64,000 nt of DNA from Sistotremastrum niveocremeum HHB9708 (GCA_001630475.1 KV419407.1:372001-436000); one strand, 5' to 3'; shown: positions 10,888 through 21,419, counted from the first letter of the stretch. The notes: generated by a model not told the origin, from the letters alone. Numbers and translations are program-made.

Positions 10888-11361
10888 TCAAGACGGTGGA
10901 CACGACCGAACATCGCGATGGATGTAGTTGATCGTCACGCCTTCTACGGGCTGCACTGTTACTGCGCCAATTCCAGGCATTCGCGATGGCATTGTTGAAG
11001 GGAAGACGTCCATCACGCCCAGGTTCAGGTCTCTCCACGATCGAACTCTAAAATCGAAGTTTAATGAGCGTTCGAAAGAGGAATAGCACCCGGGTCCGTC
11101 GGGAATATCCCGACGGCGGCATATGCGGGTGGTGACAAAAACGCACTTTACATTGGCAACGCGTGCGTTTGTGTTCTTGAAAGTGTATTTGTATGTAGAA
11201 CCAGCTTCGAGGATGAGTGTTAACCCCTCGTGTGGCCGCAAGAGGATGACAGGGCCCGAGTTCCAGACGATGCCCTCTCGGAGAATCTCGACAGTAATCG
11301 GGTCTGAGGTGTCGTTTGTGACCTCGAGCAAGACCTCGTAGGCGGTAGTGAGAGACGGCAT
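10888..11361 (-). CDS. Small basidiomycete protein of unknown function
   Basis: A predicted 124-residue soluble protein, two exons: 11147-11361 and 10888-11047. The intron (11048-11146) is 99 nt, a multiple of three, and contains no in-frame stop, so it can be mistaken for coding sequence. Its GTGCGT donor and TTTTAG acceptor, and the Cys/Arg-rich character of its translation, mark it as an intron. The mature sequence starts MPSLTTAYEVLLEVTNDTSD and is beta-strand-like, with alternating hydrophobics (GPVILLRPHEGLTLILEAGS). It has no signal peptide or membrane segment. I do not recognise a domain; the pattern is compatible with a small beta-sandwich, but that is a guess. Confidence 0.62.
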   Translation of the reverse strand: MPSLTTAYEVLLEVTNDTSDPITVEILREGIVWNSGPVILLRPHEGLTLILEAGSTYKYTFKNTNARVANVKCVFVTTRICRRRDIPDGPGCYSSFERSLNFDFRVRSWRDLNLGVMDVFPSTMPSRMPGIGAVTVQPVEGVTINYIHRDVRSCPPS

Positions 11362-11986
11362 GGTAAGCCGTGGAAGGGCGACGGGAGAAGGTTAGGGCCA
11401 GCAATTGGTCTGATTGGGGAGGAGCGATGAAGAGGAAAAAAGAGAGCTTAGGCGACGGCGATGAGACGAGCCTCGAGGCGAACGAGAGAGAGAGCAAACG
11501 AAGATCAGCGGCAGAGCAGGAAGAGACACGTGAGAGCGACAGCCAGCCTCGTTGCTACAGCATTTCTCGACGTGAAGACGATCTGAGAGCTGCCCCAGGG
11601 TTCCCTGTTCTATTGTCCGCGAGACAATTAGAAAAAATTGCTTCCATCGCATGTGCCGTCTTCAGCGTCTCCCAAGCGGACATTATCGCTGTTCCTGGCA
11701 GCGGAGACGACCCTTTCGCATCTTGCTCATCTTCGTGGTCGACGGCTTCAGTGCCTGGATGTAGTCGCGGAGGCAAGCTCTCCCTGCACGGTGGGAACCA
11801 AACACCGAATAAAGGCGAGTGTCACTCCGTCTCCTAACATGCGACTGCCTCATTGCCACCCTGTTCTCGAATTGCTCATCACTTTATCCATATTAAAATA
11901 ACATGAAAGCTAGTTCGGCTCTCCTAACAGTTTCGTGAATTACTGGGGTATGTCATTACAGGTATTATATGCCATGTCGTCAATGA
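11362..11986. other. Intergenic, 625 nt
   Basis: Promoter and 5' leader of the small unknown gene plus 3' flank of the NPC2-like gene. A 155-codon plus-strand open frame here (11370-11837) has Arg/Glu/Ser-biased low-complexity translation and no family match; I treat it as chance. Confidence 0.45.
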
Positions 11987-12657
11987 TTATTTGCGGAAGT
12001 CAATCCTGAGCTTGAGGCATAAAAGGTCATCGCCTTCGGCGGTGAATGCGGCCAGGTCGACGTTGAAGATAGCTATAATAAACAAATAAGAGTGTTTCCG
12101 CATGTCGAGATAATAAATACCAACCTGGAGGGATCTCTTTGGGCAGCGTAACCGTCTGAGAAACCTCGTAATCGCCAGCTTCGATCGGGCACTTCACTTC
12201 AGCATCGTTCTCTCTGGCCTTCTCGCACAAGTCGAACGTCCTCGAAAGGAGCTTCAGAAGCCCAAGCTTGACCACGACATCAGCTTCAGACCCGTCCTGC
12301 GAGAACGTCAGCGACTGGTTCTCCGATGACGTAGTTGCTGAAACGCACCTCAATGGTCTCCTTCACCGTACCGGTGACAGTCACTGTCATATTCTGGCCC
12401 GGCCTAGGAGGATCGGGGCTGACTGCAATGGTGTCGATGTGAGCCGCATCAGTAGGTAGTCCTGTCGTCGTTTAATAATTCATCGGGTCTTAGGAGACAG
12501 TAGGCCACATACCACAATCTGTCCATGACCACTTGTCGCCGCCTGCCACAGCCGGCGTCCCTATGATCTCTTGATTCTGTTGGAATATTGGCACTCTGGC
12601 AACAGTGAGTTGCAAGAGAGCGAGCAGAACGGCGAGCAGAATTTGGAGTCGTAACAT
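11987..12657 (-). CDS. NPC2: NPC2-like ML-domain phosphatidylglycerol/phosphatidylinositol transfer protein
   Basis: A lumenal lipid-binding protein of the ML (MD-2-related) family. Family members carry sterols or phospholipids in the vacuole or secretory pathway. About 170 residues. The signal peptide is MLRLQILLAVLLALLQLTVA; ATG at 12655-12657 is the first Met in frame, and the upstream in-frame TTG is not used. The mature part has WSWTDCG, PDPPRPGQNMTVTVTGTV, VVVKLGLLKLL, FDLCEK, VKCPIEAGDYEV and QTVTLPKEIPP, the usual ML-fold cysteines and the C-P-x-x-x-G strand. It ends LCLKLRIDFRK, TAA at 11987-11989. Four exons with short introns. It is divergent from the four-helix membrane protein, 135 nt between ATGs. 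Confidence 0.92.
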
Positions 12658-12792
12658 CGTCAGAACGGAGCTTGAGCCAAACAAAGGTCAACACCTTATG
12701 ACGGAGTAGAGCGTTGTGCACTGCCTTTACGATTTCTGTTCTTGACGACCGTTTAGCCAACTTCCACTTTCTGTTTCTTCTCCTTTCACAAC

Positions 12793-14112
12793 ATGCCAGT
12801 AATTAAAGAGTATTGCTGCTGTGCAGTGCCGCTCATGAATGCTGGCATCATCGCTGCCTTATTGTCCAATGTCATTCTCGGGATGACTGCGGGCACGCTG
12901 GCTTTCGCGGCACCTTCAAGTACGTGCTTATAATTCATCAAGACAACACTCCATACTTAATCACTCATCAGTCGTCGGAGCGTCTGTGCCATCGTTCGCT
13001 CCCATAATATTTGGTCTCCTTTGTTATGTCGCCGCAGTAACCCAAGGGCTCGGTCTATTTGCTGTGCTTAAGGTGCGTCAAGAGGTATTGCAGCTCTCTT
13101 TCAACCAGGCTAACCATCATCAGGAACGCTCCATACTCTTCAAACGATTTACGATGTTGCATTCCCTGATCACCACCGCTGCATTCGCTGTTGCAGCAGC
13201 ATTCATCATAATTTCGGCGACCAAACATTCATCCTCCCAATCTGCATGTGAAAAGACTTTCAATAACTTCAACGCAAATGCTACGACTACTGATGGTATC
13301 TCAACCAATACCGGAGAAGAAGGCAGCATTCTGTGTAATATCTTTACGTGGGTTACAGTAGGCGTTATGGGTGGGCTATGGGTGATCTTGGGCATCTTTG
13401 AGGTCAATCCAGAATGCCCTCCGACCATCGCGCTATACTAACCTCGATTTATTCTCAGGTTTATATTTACTTCGTGATCTCAGGATATGGCTGGAGTCAG
13501 CGAGACGATCACGCCAAATATTTCGCACTATACTCCGTCAATGACTTGTCGGGCGGTGATGCCATGATGATGAACGAACGAGGAGGCACTGGAGGCGATG
13601 TTTGGAATTCACGAATGTCGACAGACTCCCTGGACAATTACGGTACTGGGAGAAAAGGGCCTCATTCGAGATCCAACAGTGGCGCAACCATGCCCGACAA
13701 CGGACAGTACAACGACGTGCCCTACGCCAACGAGGCATATCCTCAACAGCCAGTATACCGCCAGAATACTCAACGTTCACAAGCAACGCGGCAAGCTTCA
13801 GGCGATAATGCGTATCTCTCTCATCCCTCTGCTGCGTATACCACTGAACCTGGGCCAACGCCATTGTATAACGACCCTTATTACATCAACAATCAGAATT
13901 ATGGTGGGACACCTGAACGCCCACCGCCGAGTCAATCACATCCGGGTCAGTAAATTAGCCCTCGTTCGATGTGGGTTTCTGCATATTGTCACGGCAATCA
14001 CTGACTGATTCTTGGTGTAGCTGAAGGCAGTTTTAGACGAAAGACACCACGGAACGCACCTACAACATCGTCCCAGCGACGGAGGACAGGGAGCAGTGGT
14101 TATCTGGATTGA
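12793..14112 (+). CDS. Four-helix membrane protein with long disordered tail, unknown function
   Basis: About 365 residues in five exons. The start is MPVIKEYCCCAVPLMNAGII, with a Cys cluster after the first residues that could be palmitoylated. Four hydrophobic segments follow: after the Cys cluster, in FAPIIFGLLCYVAAVTQGLG, in HSLITTAAFAVAAAFIIISA, and in FTWVTVGVMGGLWVILGIFE continuing into VYIYFVISGYGWSQR. A lumenal or extracellular loop between helices 3 and 4 carries Cys and Asn-glycosylation sites. The tail from about residue 190 is polar, rich in Ser, Asn, Tyr, Pro and Gln, and likely disordered. It ends TGSSGYLD, TGA at 14110-14112. The topology resembles fungal tetraspan proteins of unknown role; I would not call it a true tetraspanin, since no CCG motif is visible. 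Confidence 0.72.
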
Positions 14113-15616
14113 TCGACTGTCGCTGTTTCATCGAGTAAATGCCGGCTTTGCGATGCTATGATTCATGTCTCGCCTCATGCGAAGATGTTGTTCGCACCAT
14201 TTGTATCAATACACCATCAGGACTATTTGGACTTTTTTTTCCTCATCTCATCATTGACCCCTGAATGTCCAGCTGTAAATTCTCATGTTGATCGACGCAC
14301 GCGACTCAATGCAGGTACGCCATGTCTCGTAAATCATCGGAATGGTTGAATGCGGATGTGCCGAAGCCGGCTCAATTGAGTCGTCCGACGACCCGTCGGA
14401 GTCCCCGCGCCTTCTCGATCGATCAGGCAACGATCATATATGGCGTGCTTTAATCTATGCGAGCCATTGTTTGAACTCAATCTCCTTGCCAGTCTCCCTG
14501 AGTTTCATTTTTGGCCCATCCAGGGTCGTCTCGCTCTATTCCTCTTAATCTTCTCAGTGTGTTTGAGAGGATGGCAGAACCAAGCTTTGATCCCATGGCC
14601 TGAGCCTTATACTCTAGAGTCTTGACCTCATTCTCACAGCGAACTAAGGATGTGCTAGTACCAACGGATCTGTAGATACCAACATTCCGGGCATCTTCTG
14701 CATCTTACACCATTGTTTTAAACGCATAAGGTAAAGGCTCCGGAAAGATTGGACAGTCGTTTCCTTCTCGTCTTTCGTCTCACTTATATGATTTGCTCTC
14801 AAGGAAGTGCCGTTGAGTCGAGGAGTTTGAGATATTTCCGAGCCCCGCAGGAGGTTGTTTACGTTGTCCTGTAGTAATATGGATTTCTGACAGCGTGATA
14901 AGACAATCAGTTCGCAGAACAGAAGCTCATGGGGATAGAAACGTGTGCCAGGGAATGATAGACTCAATGTGAACGATGTGTGAGATCAGGCAGTGCCGTT
15001 CTGAGATTGAAAACTCTCGCTCTCTCGCTATGACCGCGACGATTGAAGCCATAATATTCGGCATCAGTCGAAGAATCTGCGGTTCTGCTACAAGCCAAGG
15101 TAGCCGCCTGATCCGAACACATACCAACGATCAGCAAACCCATTTTCAGATTTCCTGTGTGGTGTTGCAGAGATAAGCTGCGGGTCGGCATGTCAAATGC
15201 GGAAGCTATTCCGCCTGTTCCTACTCCACGCTCGAGCGGTCTTCAACGCCACTGACAGCCAGCCATACCAGTTTTCCGACTCGATACGGAATTTTACCTC
15301 AATTTCCTCTTCATATTATCGTGAGTACAGTTCCTCGCACAGATTCCGCCTATAACCGGAACTGTTGTGCAAATATCTCATTTCCCCATACTTCCATTAT
15401 TCCTATCAAACTGGATCTAAGGCACGGTGCATCCGCCTATCTTGCGAGGCACCGGCGGTACGTCGATCGGAGTGGCGCTAGCTGTTGTGGGGTTTGTGGA
15501 TAGGGCGAAATGATATGATAGTCCCAACGTCCTGATTAAGGGGAGAAATACACTTTTATTCTATACGTCCTCACAACACGTTCCCTATAGGTAGAAAATA
15601 CAGATGGTGACTGAAA
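14113..15616. other. Longest gene-poor stretch, 1.5 kb
   Basis: Between two convergent genes (membrane protein and FCY1). The open frames are all under 110 codons. The largest, on the minus strand at 14644-14967, starts MSLSFPGTRFYPHELLFCEL and has no family match. I see no terminal repeats, no tRNA boxes and no low-complexity array. Candidates are long 3' UTRs, a non-coding transcript, or a fast-evolving small gene that I cannot see. Confidence 0.4.
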
Positions 15617-16417
15617 TCAGCTCTGATCTCTGATCTCTCCAATATCTTCGTCCCAGTCTAATGGCTTCTTCGCAATGAAGTCCTGCATCAACTCTTTACA
15701 ATGCGGCAGATCTGTGATTATGGATCAATAGGTGTTGCAGCGTGAGATTCGGACGTCACTTGCCCAGATTAACAACCTCGACGCCTCGCGAAGCCAATAT
15801 ATCTTCGCCGCCTTCCGGGTCATTGTTTAACCTTGCATGTGGAAGGTCGCCACTGGACTTACCGACAAAGGTCGAATTCTCGCCTATGACGACGCGTTTA
15901 ATTCCATACAGAATGATGGCACCAGCACACATTGGGCAAGGTGACAGCGTGGTGAACATGGTGGACTGACGATAGACGTCGGGAGGAAGACGACCGGCAT
16001 TTTCGAGACAATCAGTCTGAGAAGAGGTCAGATTAGATGGAAACAAGCTCGTCCGTGGTCGAACCTCTCCGTGTCGGATCGCGCTGCCCCACTGGACTCG
16101 TCGATTGCGTCCTAGACTGATAACGGAGCCATCTTCTTTGATCTGAGATAATGAGCTGTCAGAGGCGTGGAGACGAGATCGCGTAAGATCGGATTCACGA
16201 GAGCGGCTCCAATTGGGATACCTGGAGGAGGCGACGGTGAGGACTAGATGCACGCGATGCAAGATGATAGTGGGAGTGCTCGGCAATGAAGAGACCGACC
16301 TCCTTCCTCAGCGCCGAGCTCGGCCTGCCGGACGGCCTGGGAGATGAATTTGACGTCGAAGCTCGACGGGTTCGTTGTTGGCGGCGTCGGGGCGACTGGG
16401 ACCAAGGGCGTGTGCAT
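15617..16417 (-). CDS. FCY1: Cytosine deaminase
   Basis: Deaminates cytosine to uracil and ammonia in pyrimidine salvage; yeast-type zinc enzyme. My splice model gives 171 residues. Zinc ligands H71 (in HGE, catalytic E73), C100 and C103 (in LSPCPMCAGA) are spaced 29 and 32 apart, as in yeast Fcy1. TDCLENAGRLPPDVY and KRVVIGEN are further family signatures, and the C-terminus PLDWDEDIGEIRDQS matches the family end. Exon 1 is 16300-16417, starting MHTPLVPVAPTPPTTN. One intron after STFVG (GTAAGT) is 51 nt and in frame, so it can be misread as coding. The last intron, 15712-15763, has a GC donor (GCAAGT) and a CACAG acceptor; no GT donor restores the frame. The gene is head to head with the FCY2 permease. 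Confidence 0.93.
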
Positions 16418-16622
16418 GAGATCGGATGGACAACGTTAACGGTTGAGTCTGCACCGACCGAGAGGAACCCGAGTGCCTGCGGCTTTTAGTGGACGAGCCG
16501 GCAATCCCCGGATCAGTCCTTATCTCTCGCGTGCCTTCTGGACCCTGAACAGGCTCCACGATAAATACCCTCCCTGCGTCCAATGTGCTCTGTTCGCCGC
16601 CACCCCTCTCCCCTCTCCCACC
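16418..16622. promoter_or_regulatory. Shared bidirectional FCY1-FCY2 promoter
   Basis: The 205 bp between the two ATGs must hold both promoters. Two GATA-type sites are visible, TTATC at 16520-16524 and GATAA at 16560-16564. The second lies in an A/T-rich word (ATAAATA) that could instead serve as a TATA element for FCY2, about 60 nt from its ATG. GATA factors of the AreA/Nit2 class control nitrogen-source genes in fungi; control here is inference. Confidence 0.55.
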
Positions 16623-18805
16623 ATGAGCGACAGAAAGTACGACGACGACTCTGAGAAGGGCTACGTCAACGAGGCCAAGGGCGAAGAGGCCTTCACCGAC
16701 ACCCTCCCCATCGTCCACGACGGCTTCCTCAAAAAGGTCACTTTAAAATTTTCTGCAACTGCTCCCGTTGCTTACTGTGCACTCAGCTTTGGGACTTTGT
16801 GCTCTATGTCGACCGTTTCGGTGTTGAAGTACGTGGCATCGAGCGCGTACTCCCTCAGGACCGCACAGCCAAGTCGGTTTCCAAACTAGTGTCGTTCGTC
16901 CACACGACCTGACTGTCCTCAATTTAGCACTATCTGGGACTTATTGGATTGCGCTTCAATGTGAGCTGGACCTCATGACTTGCTTGCCGACGAGTACTGA
17001 CCCGTTTCACTAGGTGGCTGGCCGCTAACTGCACCGTTAGTCTTATCTTTCGGTACCTCCTGGTCCCCCCTGAACCCCTTATGCGCAGATCTCGACCGTA
17101 TCGCTCGGCACCTTGGGTCCCTCGGTCTTCTTCTTGGGTCTCAAAGAATCGGTCATGTCAATCGTCTTTTTCAATCTGCTCGGCACACTTCCTGTTGCAT
17201 ACTTTGCCACATTCGGTCCCCGTCTCGGTCTCCGCCAAATGACTATCAGTCGTTTCAGCTTCGGGTATTACAGTCAGTAGCCATTCCCGCGCGCCCTGAT
17301 AGGTTCCTTATCCCTTTGTCAGCTGCATGGGTTCCCGTTCTCCTCAATGTTATCGCGTGCATTGGCTGGTCCACGATAAATTGTGCGTCGGCTGCATATA
17401 TGCTCTGCCGAAAATCCTAATCACCTGCGATAGCTATTGTTGGCGGCCAAGCTCTTCAAGCCGTCAGCACAAAACATCAGATTCCCGAATCAGCGGCCAT
17501 TGTCATCATTGCTCTCTTGACTTTGGTGTTCGCCTTGTTCGGATATCGCTGGATTCATCTTTACGAGCGATATTCATGGATCCCGATCTCGATCATCTTT
17601 ATCATCGTTCTCGGCCTTTCCGCCAAATATATGGAGGCTGGAACATGGGGAGGATCCGGACCCGTAGAAGCAGGAAGTGTTCTCAGTTTCGGTGCGAGTA
17701 TCGTAGGATTTGCCCTCGGATGGTCCAGTCTGGCTGCCGGTATGTCGTCTCGTCCACCTGAAATTGACCGTCCTGACATGACATCCAGATTATACCGTCA
17801 ACCTCCCTGAAAACACCTCGGGCGTCAAGGTTTTCGTCCTGACGTACCTTGGACTGAACATTGTGGGTCTTTCCATTTCACGTCATCCGGAATTAAGTTC
17901 TCACATACTATCTTTAGCCTTGTATCGCACTTGAATGTCTCGGAGCCGCATTGACCACCGTCACTCGCCAGGACTGGCAACAGCGATACACTGATGGTGG
18001 TGTTGGCGGCCTCCTTGGTGCTGCCTTGAGTCCCGCTGGAGGATTCGGACAGTTCTTGCTTGTTTTGTTGGCTCTGAGCATTGTTGCCAACAGTACGTCG
18101 CTTCTCAGACTATCGAAACCGCCGCTGACCGTTTTTCTCAGACATTCCCAACATGTACAGCTTTGCTTTGACTTTCCAAGTCTTCGGAAAAACCATGCAG
18201 CAGATTCCCGTGAGTATATCACTTCTGGTATAATCTTGAGTGTGGCTGACCCCAAGCTCAGCGCTTCTTCTTGGTTGCTCTCGGCACAGTCGTATACATT
18301 GTCCTCGCTATCGTTGGAGCTACCCATTTCGACGCATGGCTCGACACTCTGCTCGTCTTGCTTTCGGTCAGTCTTTGCCGAACTCCGCGCGCTCGGTCCA
18401 CTGAACCTTCGAATAGTATTGGCTCGTGATCTACTCCATCATCCTGCTCGAGGAACATTTCATCTTCCGCAAAGGCCGCTTCGATATGTACAACGTCGAT
18501 GACTACGGTGACCCCAAGCGACTTCCCCTTGGTCTCGCTGCCCTCGGCGCCCTCTGTTGCGGTATCGCTGGAGCTGTTCTTGGTATGATACATTCAGCAA
18601 TGACTTTCGTCAGAAAACTGATCGATTTATAGGAATGGCTACCCTTTGGTATGTTGGTGTCCTTGGCCGCAAAATCGGTGACCCCGTCTTCGGAGGTGAT
18701 ATTGGATTTGAGCTTTCTCTTGCCTTCAGCGGCATCACATATCCCATCTTCCGATACTTCGAACGCAAATACGAAAATCCTGCTCGCTTCGGAAAGCAGA
18801 TCTAA
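16623..18805 (+). CDS. FCY2: Purine-cytosine permease (NCS1 family)
   Basis: A plasma-membrane proton symporter for cytosine and purines, of the fungal Fcy2/NCS1 family, about 530 residues and 12 helices. The N-terminus MSDRKYDDDSEKGYVNEAKG is cytosolic. Family motifs: VRGIERVLPQDRT, CASMWLAANCT, ISTVSLGTLGPSV, FATFGPRLGLRQMTISRFSF, AGTWGGSGPVEAG, TRQDWQQRYTDGG and NNIPNMYSFALTFQ. It ends YENPARFGKQI, TAA at 18803-18805. Traced exons: 16623-16736, 16787-16872, 16928-16960 (33 nt), 17014-17035 (22 nt), then from 17089. The small exons encode the first transmembrane core and are flanked by introns of 50-55 nt with CTGAC-like branch points. The later half has several more introns. Divergent from FCY1. 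Confidence 0.93.
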
Positions 18806-18973
18806 TTGTATCTGGGTCCGTGTTGTTACTAATTTTGCATGTAATGGGTAGCGGGCGGTCGTCCCGATTTATTTAGATCTATATGATACCATTTTACCAC
18901 ATGTCCGGTTGTTTTGTGTACTTCTACTCCTGAAATCTTATCTGAACAAAGTTCCGGCTTCGAAAGAAGGGCT

Positions 18974-20557
18974 CTATTTCCAAAGCCAAAAGCCGGCCAC
19001 GAGGAAACCCGGCGTTGCAACACCGATCTCCCAGAGGAGGTTCTCAATGGCTCGCAATGACTCTGACTTCTGGAAGACCGTCCTCGGAACCCTTACACAG
19101 ACCACGTGTAAAAGGTTAAACGGAGATGGGAAGAAGTCTTGGGAGCTGTATTGCGCGATAGCTCGTGTGAGCTTGAGAGTGGCATGAAAGGCTGTGACCT
19201 CTCCGTAACGCTCCCATTTACGGAATGGCGTCTCGCGGTCCCAAGCGGGCCATGCCGATAAAAGTCCGATAGTCGAAAACAACATCCAAAGCAAAGAGAG
19301 GGAAAAGGTTAGGAAATAGAGATATCGAGTCTCCAGAGGCGAAGCGTCGAGCGAAGTATAGTAAATATCAGTGAAACGGGACAAGAAAAGGGAAAAATCC
19401 ACAAGAGATAGCGATAGCATGAACGACGAAAACAAGAGTAGAGGGAGAAAGAAAGAGATGGCAGGGATGAGGGCTTTAAAGATGGTCAATTCCACGTAGG
19501 TGGACAAGGGCAGAATTGATGCAGGAGGGAAGACGAGAAGTGGAGTGGGGGAATAACCGCGACCCACGAAGTGAAGTTGAAGGAGAAGTATAAAAAATCC
19601 CAATAAAAGGATTGACGGAATGATAGATTCAGGTCCAATTCGTTGATAGAGGGTGACTGCGGTAGCTAGGGATATTCCAGCTGAAGTTATGCTTGTCACA
19701 GACACGGGTTGAAAGTAGTTGGAGAGTGAGAACAATAGGATCAGGATTTCGCGCCAATCGGGTGTTATTCGATTGAATGGAGGAAAGAGAGTGTAATTGG
19801 CGATAATGGACAAAAATATGAGGTGGAAAACCAAGGCGGTCGCATATATAACCCTACTGGCGATTAATCATCACAGATCGTATGATCACAATGAGCTGAC
19901 CTGGGAGTACTGAAGGAGCCCAGCTTCGATATAGGGTGAATTTGAGACACGTTTGTTTGCTTTTGCCAAATCGGTAGTCTCCAAAGAGACTCGAGGCAGA
20001 TACGAGTGAATTGGTGTGGAACCAACAGTTCGGCGACTTGATCGTCACAAAGTAAGTCAATCACTGTTCGGGATAAGTACTGAATGCCTATTGAAGTGGC
20101 TAGAACGCTCACCCCTCAAGCTTTGTCTGGCATTCAGAGGAATAGGTTGATAGAATACGCGGGTTGGCTCCTCTGAGCCACGTTCATTGCCGAATCTATC
20201 CCATGTTCGAACTAAGAGTGAAGCAGTCGCGTTAATCCTCTTCTTTTGGATTATGCGGCTGTTGTAGATGTCGTTCAGGTCTTTCGAAGTTGTGAATATA
20301 GAGCCGTGGCGCCTTAGAACGATGCCCAGGGAAAGAATCTCGTAGGCTAGGATAATGTCGGCAGCTAGATTCCACTCCACTAGCTCTGATCGAATTTTTG
20401 CAACAGAAGTCTCGTCAGGTTCTTCGATGAGAGCCAACAGAGGCTCTAGGAACGGGAGTGTCTCATGGGAAACGACAGGCTCAGACGTCGCCGCTGCTTC
20501 CAGGTTGGATCTCGAGTGTTCGCTATCCAAAAGTGGGGTGCGCTCGTTCGCAGCCAT
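18974..20557 (-). CDS. Multi-pass membrane protein of unknown function
   Basis: About 480 residues, three main exons. It starts MAANERTPLLDSEHSRSN (ATG 20555-20557); the TPLL acidic dileucine type motif is common in vacuole-directed fungal proteins. A soluble N-terminal half of about 190 residues follows (DLNDIYNSRIIQKKRINATA, LVPHQFTRICLESLW). Then come six or more hydrophobic segments, such as VIYATALVFHLIFLSIIANY, IIPSILLLGFFILLLQLHFV, LIPAISFFLPLLLFSSFMLS and LYFLTFSLSLLWMLFSTIGL, and a last one ending AGFWLWK. Soluble head plus multi-helix tail resembles the arrangement of TRP-like (Yvc1) channels, but I see no diagnostic motif and do not make that call. Joins used: SLR|VIDLLCDD and STPR|VIYATAL, both keeping frame. 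Confidence 0.7.
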
Positions 20558-21002
20558 AGTTTGTGTTTCCACTTGCTCGCTTCAAGAGACTGTAGACATG
20601 TCGATGGTTGGCTTGTTCGGTCGGAGAAGCAGTTCCCATGTCGCAGGGTTCTCGAAAGGTCACTGTCACGTCTTCGCGCCCCGTCCCTCCATGTGATCAC
20701 CAGGTCGACAACTTGCACTTCAAGATGATTTGGATTCGAGGAGAGGATTAACAGATACTAATGCGACGTTGGAAATTAAGGGAGGATACAAGATGCCATC
20801 ACGTGATACAATATACAGGAATTGCGGATCAAGAACATTAATGATGGTGTTTAGAATATTGTCGGAGAAGAAGTGGCGAAATGAAGAAGATTGAAATTGC
20901 CATGGCATGCGCGGATATGTTGTTTGACTTCTAATGGTGCAAATCCAAGCGAAATTCAAGAAGGCAGTGCATGGTTCGATATCGGTTATGGTAATGGAAC
21001 TT
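20558..21002. other. Intergenic, 445 nt
   Basis: Upstream of the multi-pass protein and downstream of the small single-pass protein. A minus-strand open frame (20720-20959) has no family match and no start context that convinces me. Confidence 0.4.
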
Positions 21003-21419
21003 TCAAGGAGGCTGAAGGAGCAGATCAGACATAATCAGTGAGAGATATGTGAAGATGTTACATGTAGAGGGGCAAAATTGTCCCGAGTGTTTTTCGATGA
21101 GGGAGAGCTCGGAATCGCCTTCTAGTGTGGTGATTTGGGTGCGGGCTGGTGTGGCGGGAGGCTCCTTCTCTGAGTTACGACAAACACGCGTAGCACGACG
21201 GCATTTTTTGAGGAGAGCGATAGTACGACGACCCCAGCCTCCGAAGATGCACCAAGCGAGCAGAAGAAGCGAGAGCACGACGGACACGACGATGAAACCG
21301 ATGATGTTCTGCCTCCCAATAGAGTGCGACGTGTGGATGTGTGCTGGTTGGCTTTCGCAGCTATTAAGAGCGTTTCCAGGGGTCGAGCAAGAATCGTCTG
21401 TGCGGGCAATGACATGCAT
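21003..21419 (-). CDS. Small single-pass membrane protein, unknown function
   Basis: A 139-residue intronless frame from ATG 21417-21419 (MHVIARTDDSCSTPGNALNS). About 35 polar residues with two Cys come first, then one strong transmembrane segment (IIGFIVVSVVLSLLLLAWCI), a basic stop-transfer patch (RRTIALLKKCRRATRVCR) and a cytosolic tail. The layout (short outside part, one helix, basic juxtamembrane patch) is a common orphan type in agaricomycetes. The frame is also open upstream of this Met with a hydrophobic run (ALFISLFPSLFP), but there is no ATG there; an upstream exon could supply a signal peptide. A TATATA word lies at 21536-21542, about 120 nt upstream. It is divergent from the kinase-like gene. 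Confidence 0.5.
   Translation of the reverse strand: MHVIARTDDSCSTPGNALNSCESQPAHIHTSHSIGRQNIIGFIVVSVVLSLLLLAWCIFGGWGRRTIALLKKCRRATRVCRNSEKEPPATPARTQITTLEGDSELSLIEKHSGQFCPSTCNIFTYLSLIMSDLLLQPP

Noticed and set aside
11370-11837. 155-codon plus-strand open frame in the gap after the small unknown gene
   Set aside because: Low-complexity Arg/Glu/Ser translation with no family match; sits over the promoter and 5' leader of the minus-strand gene.
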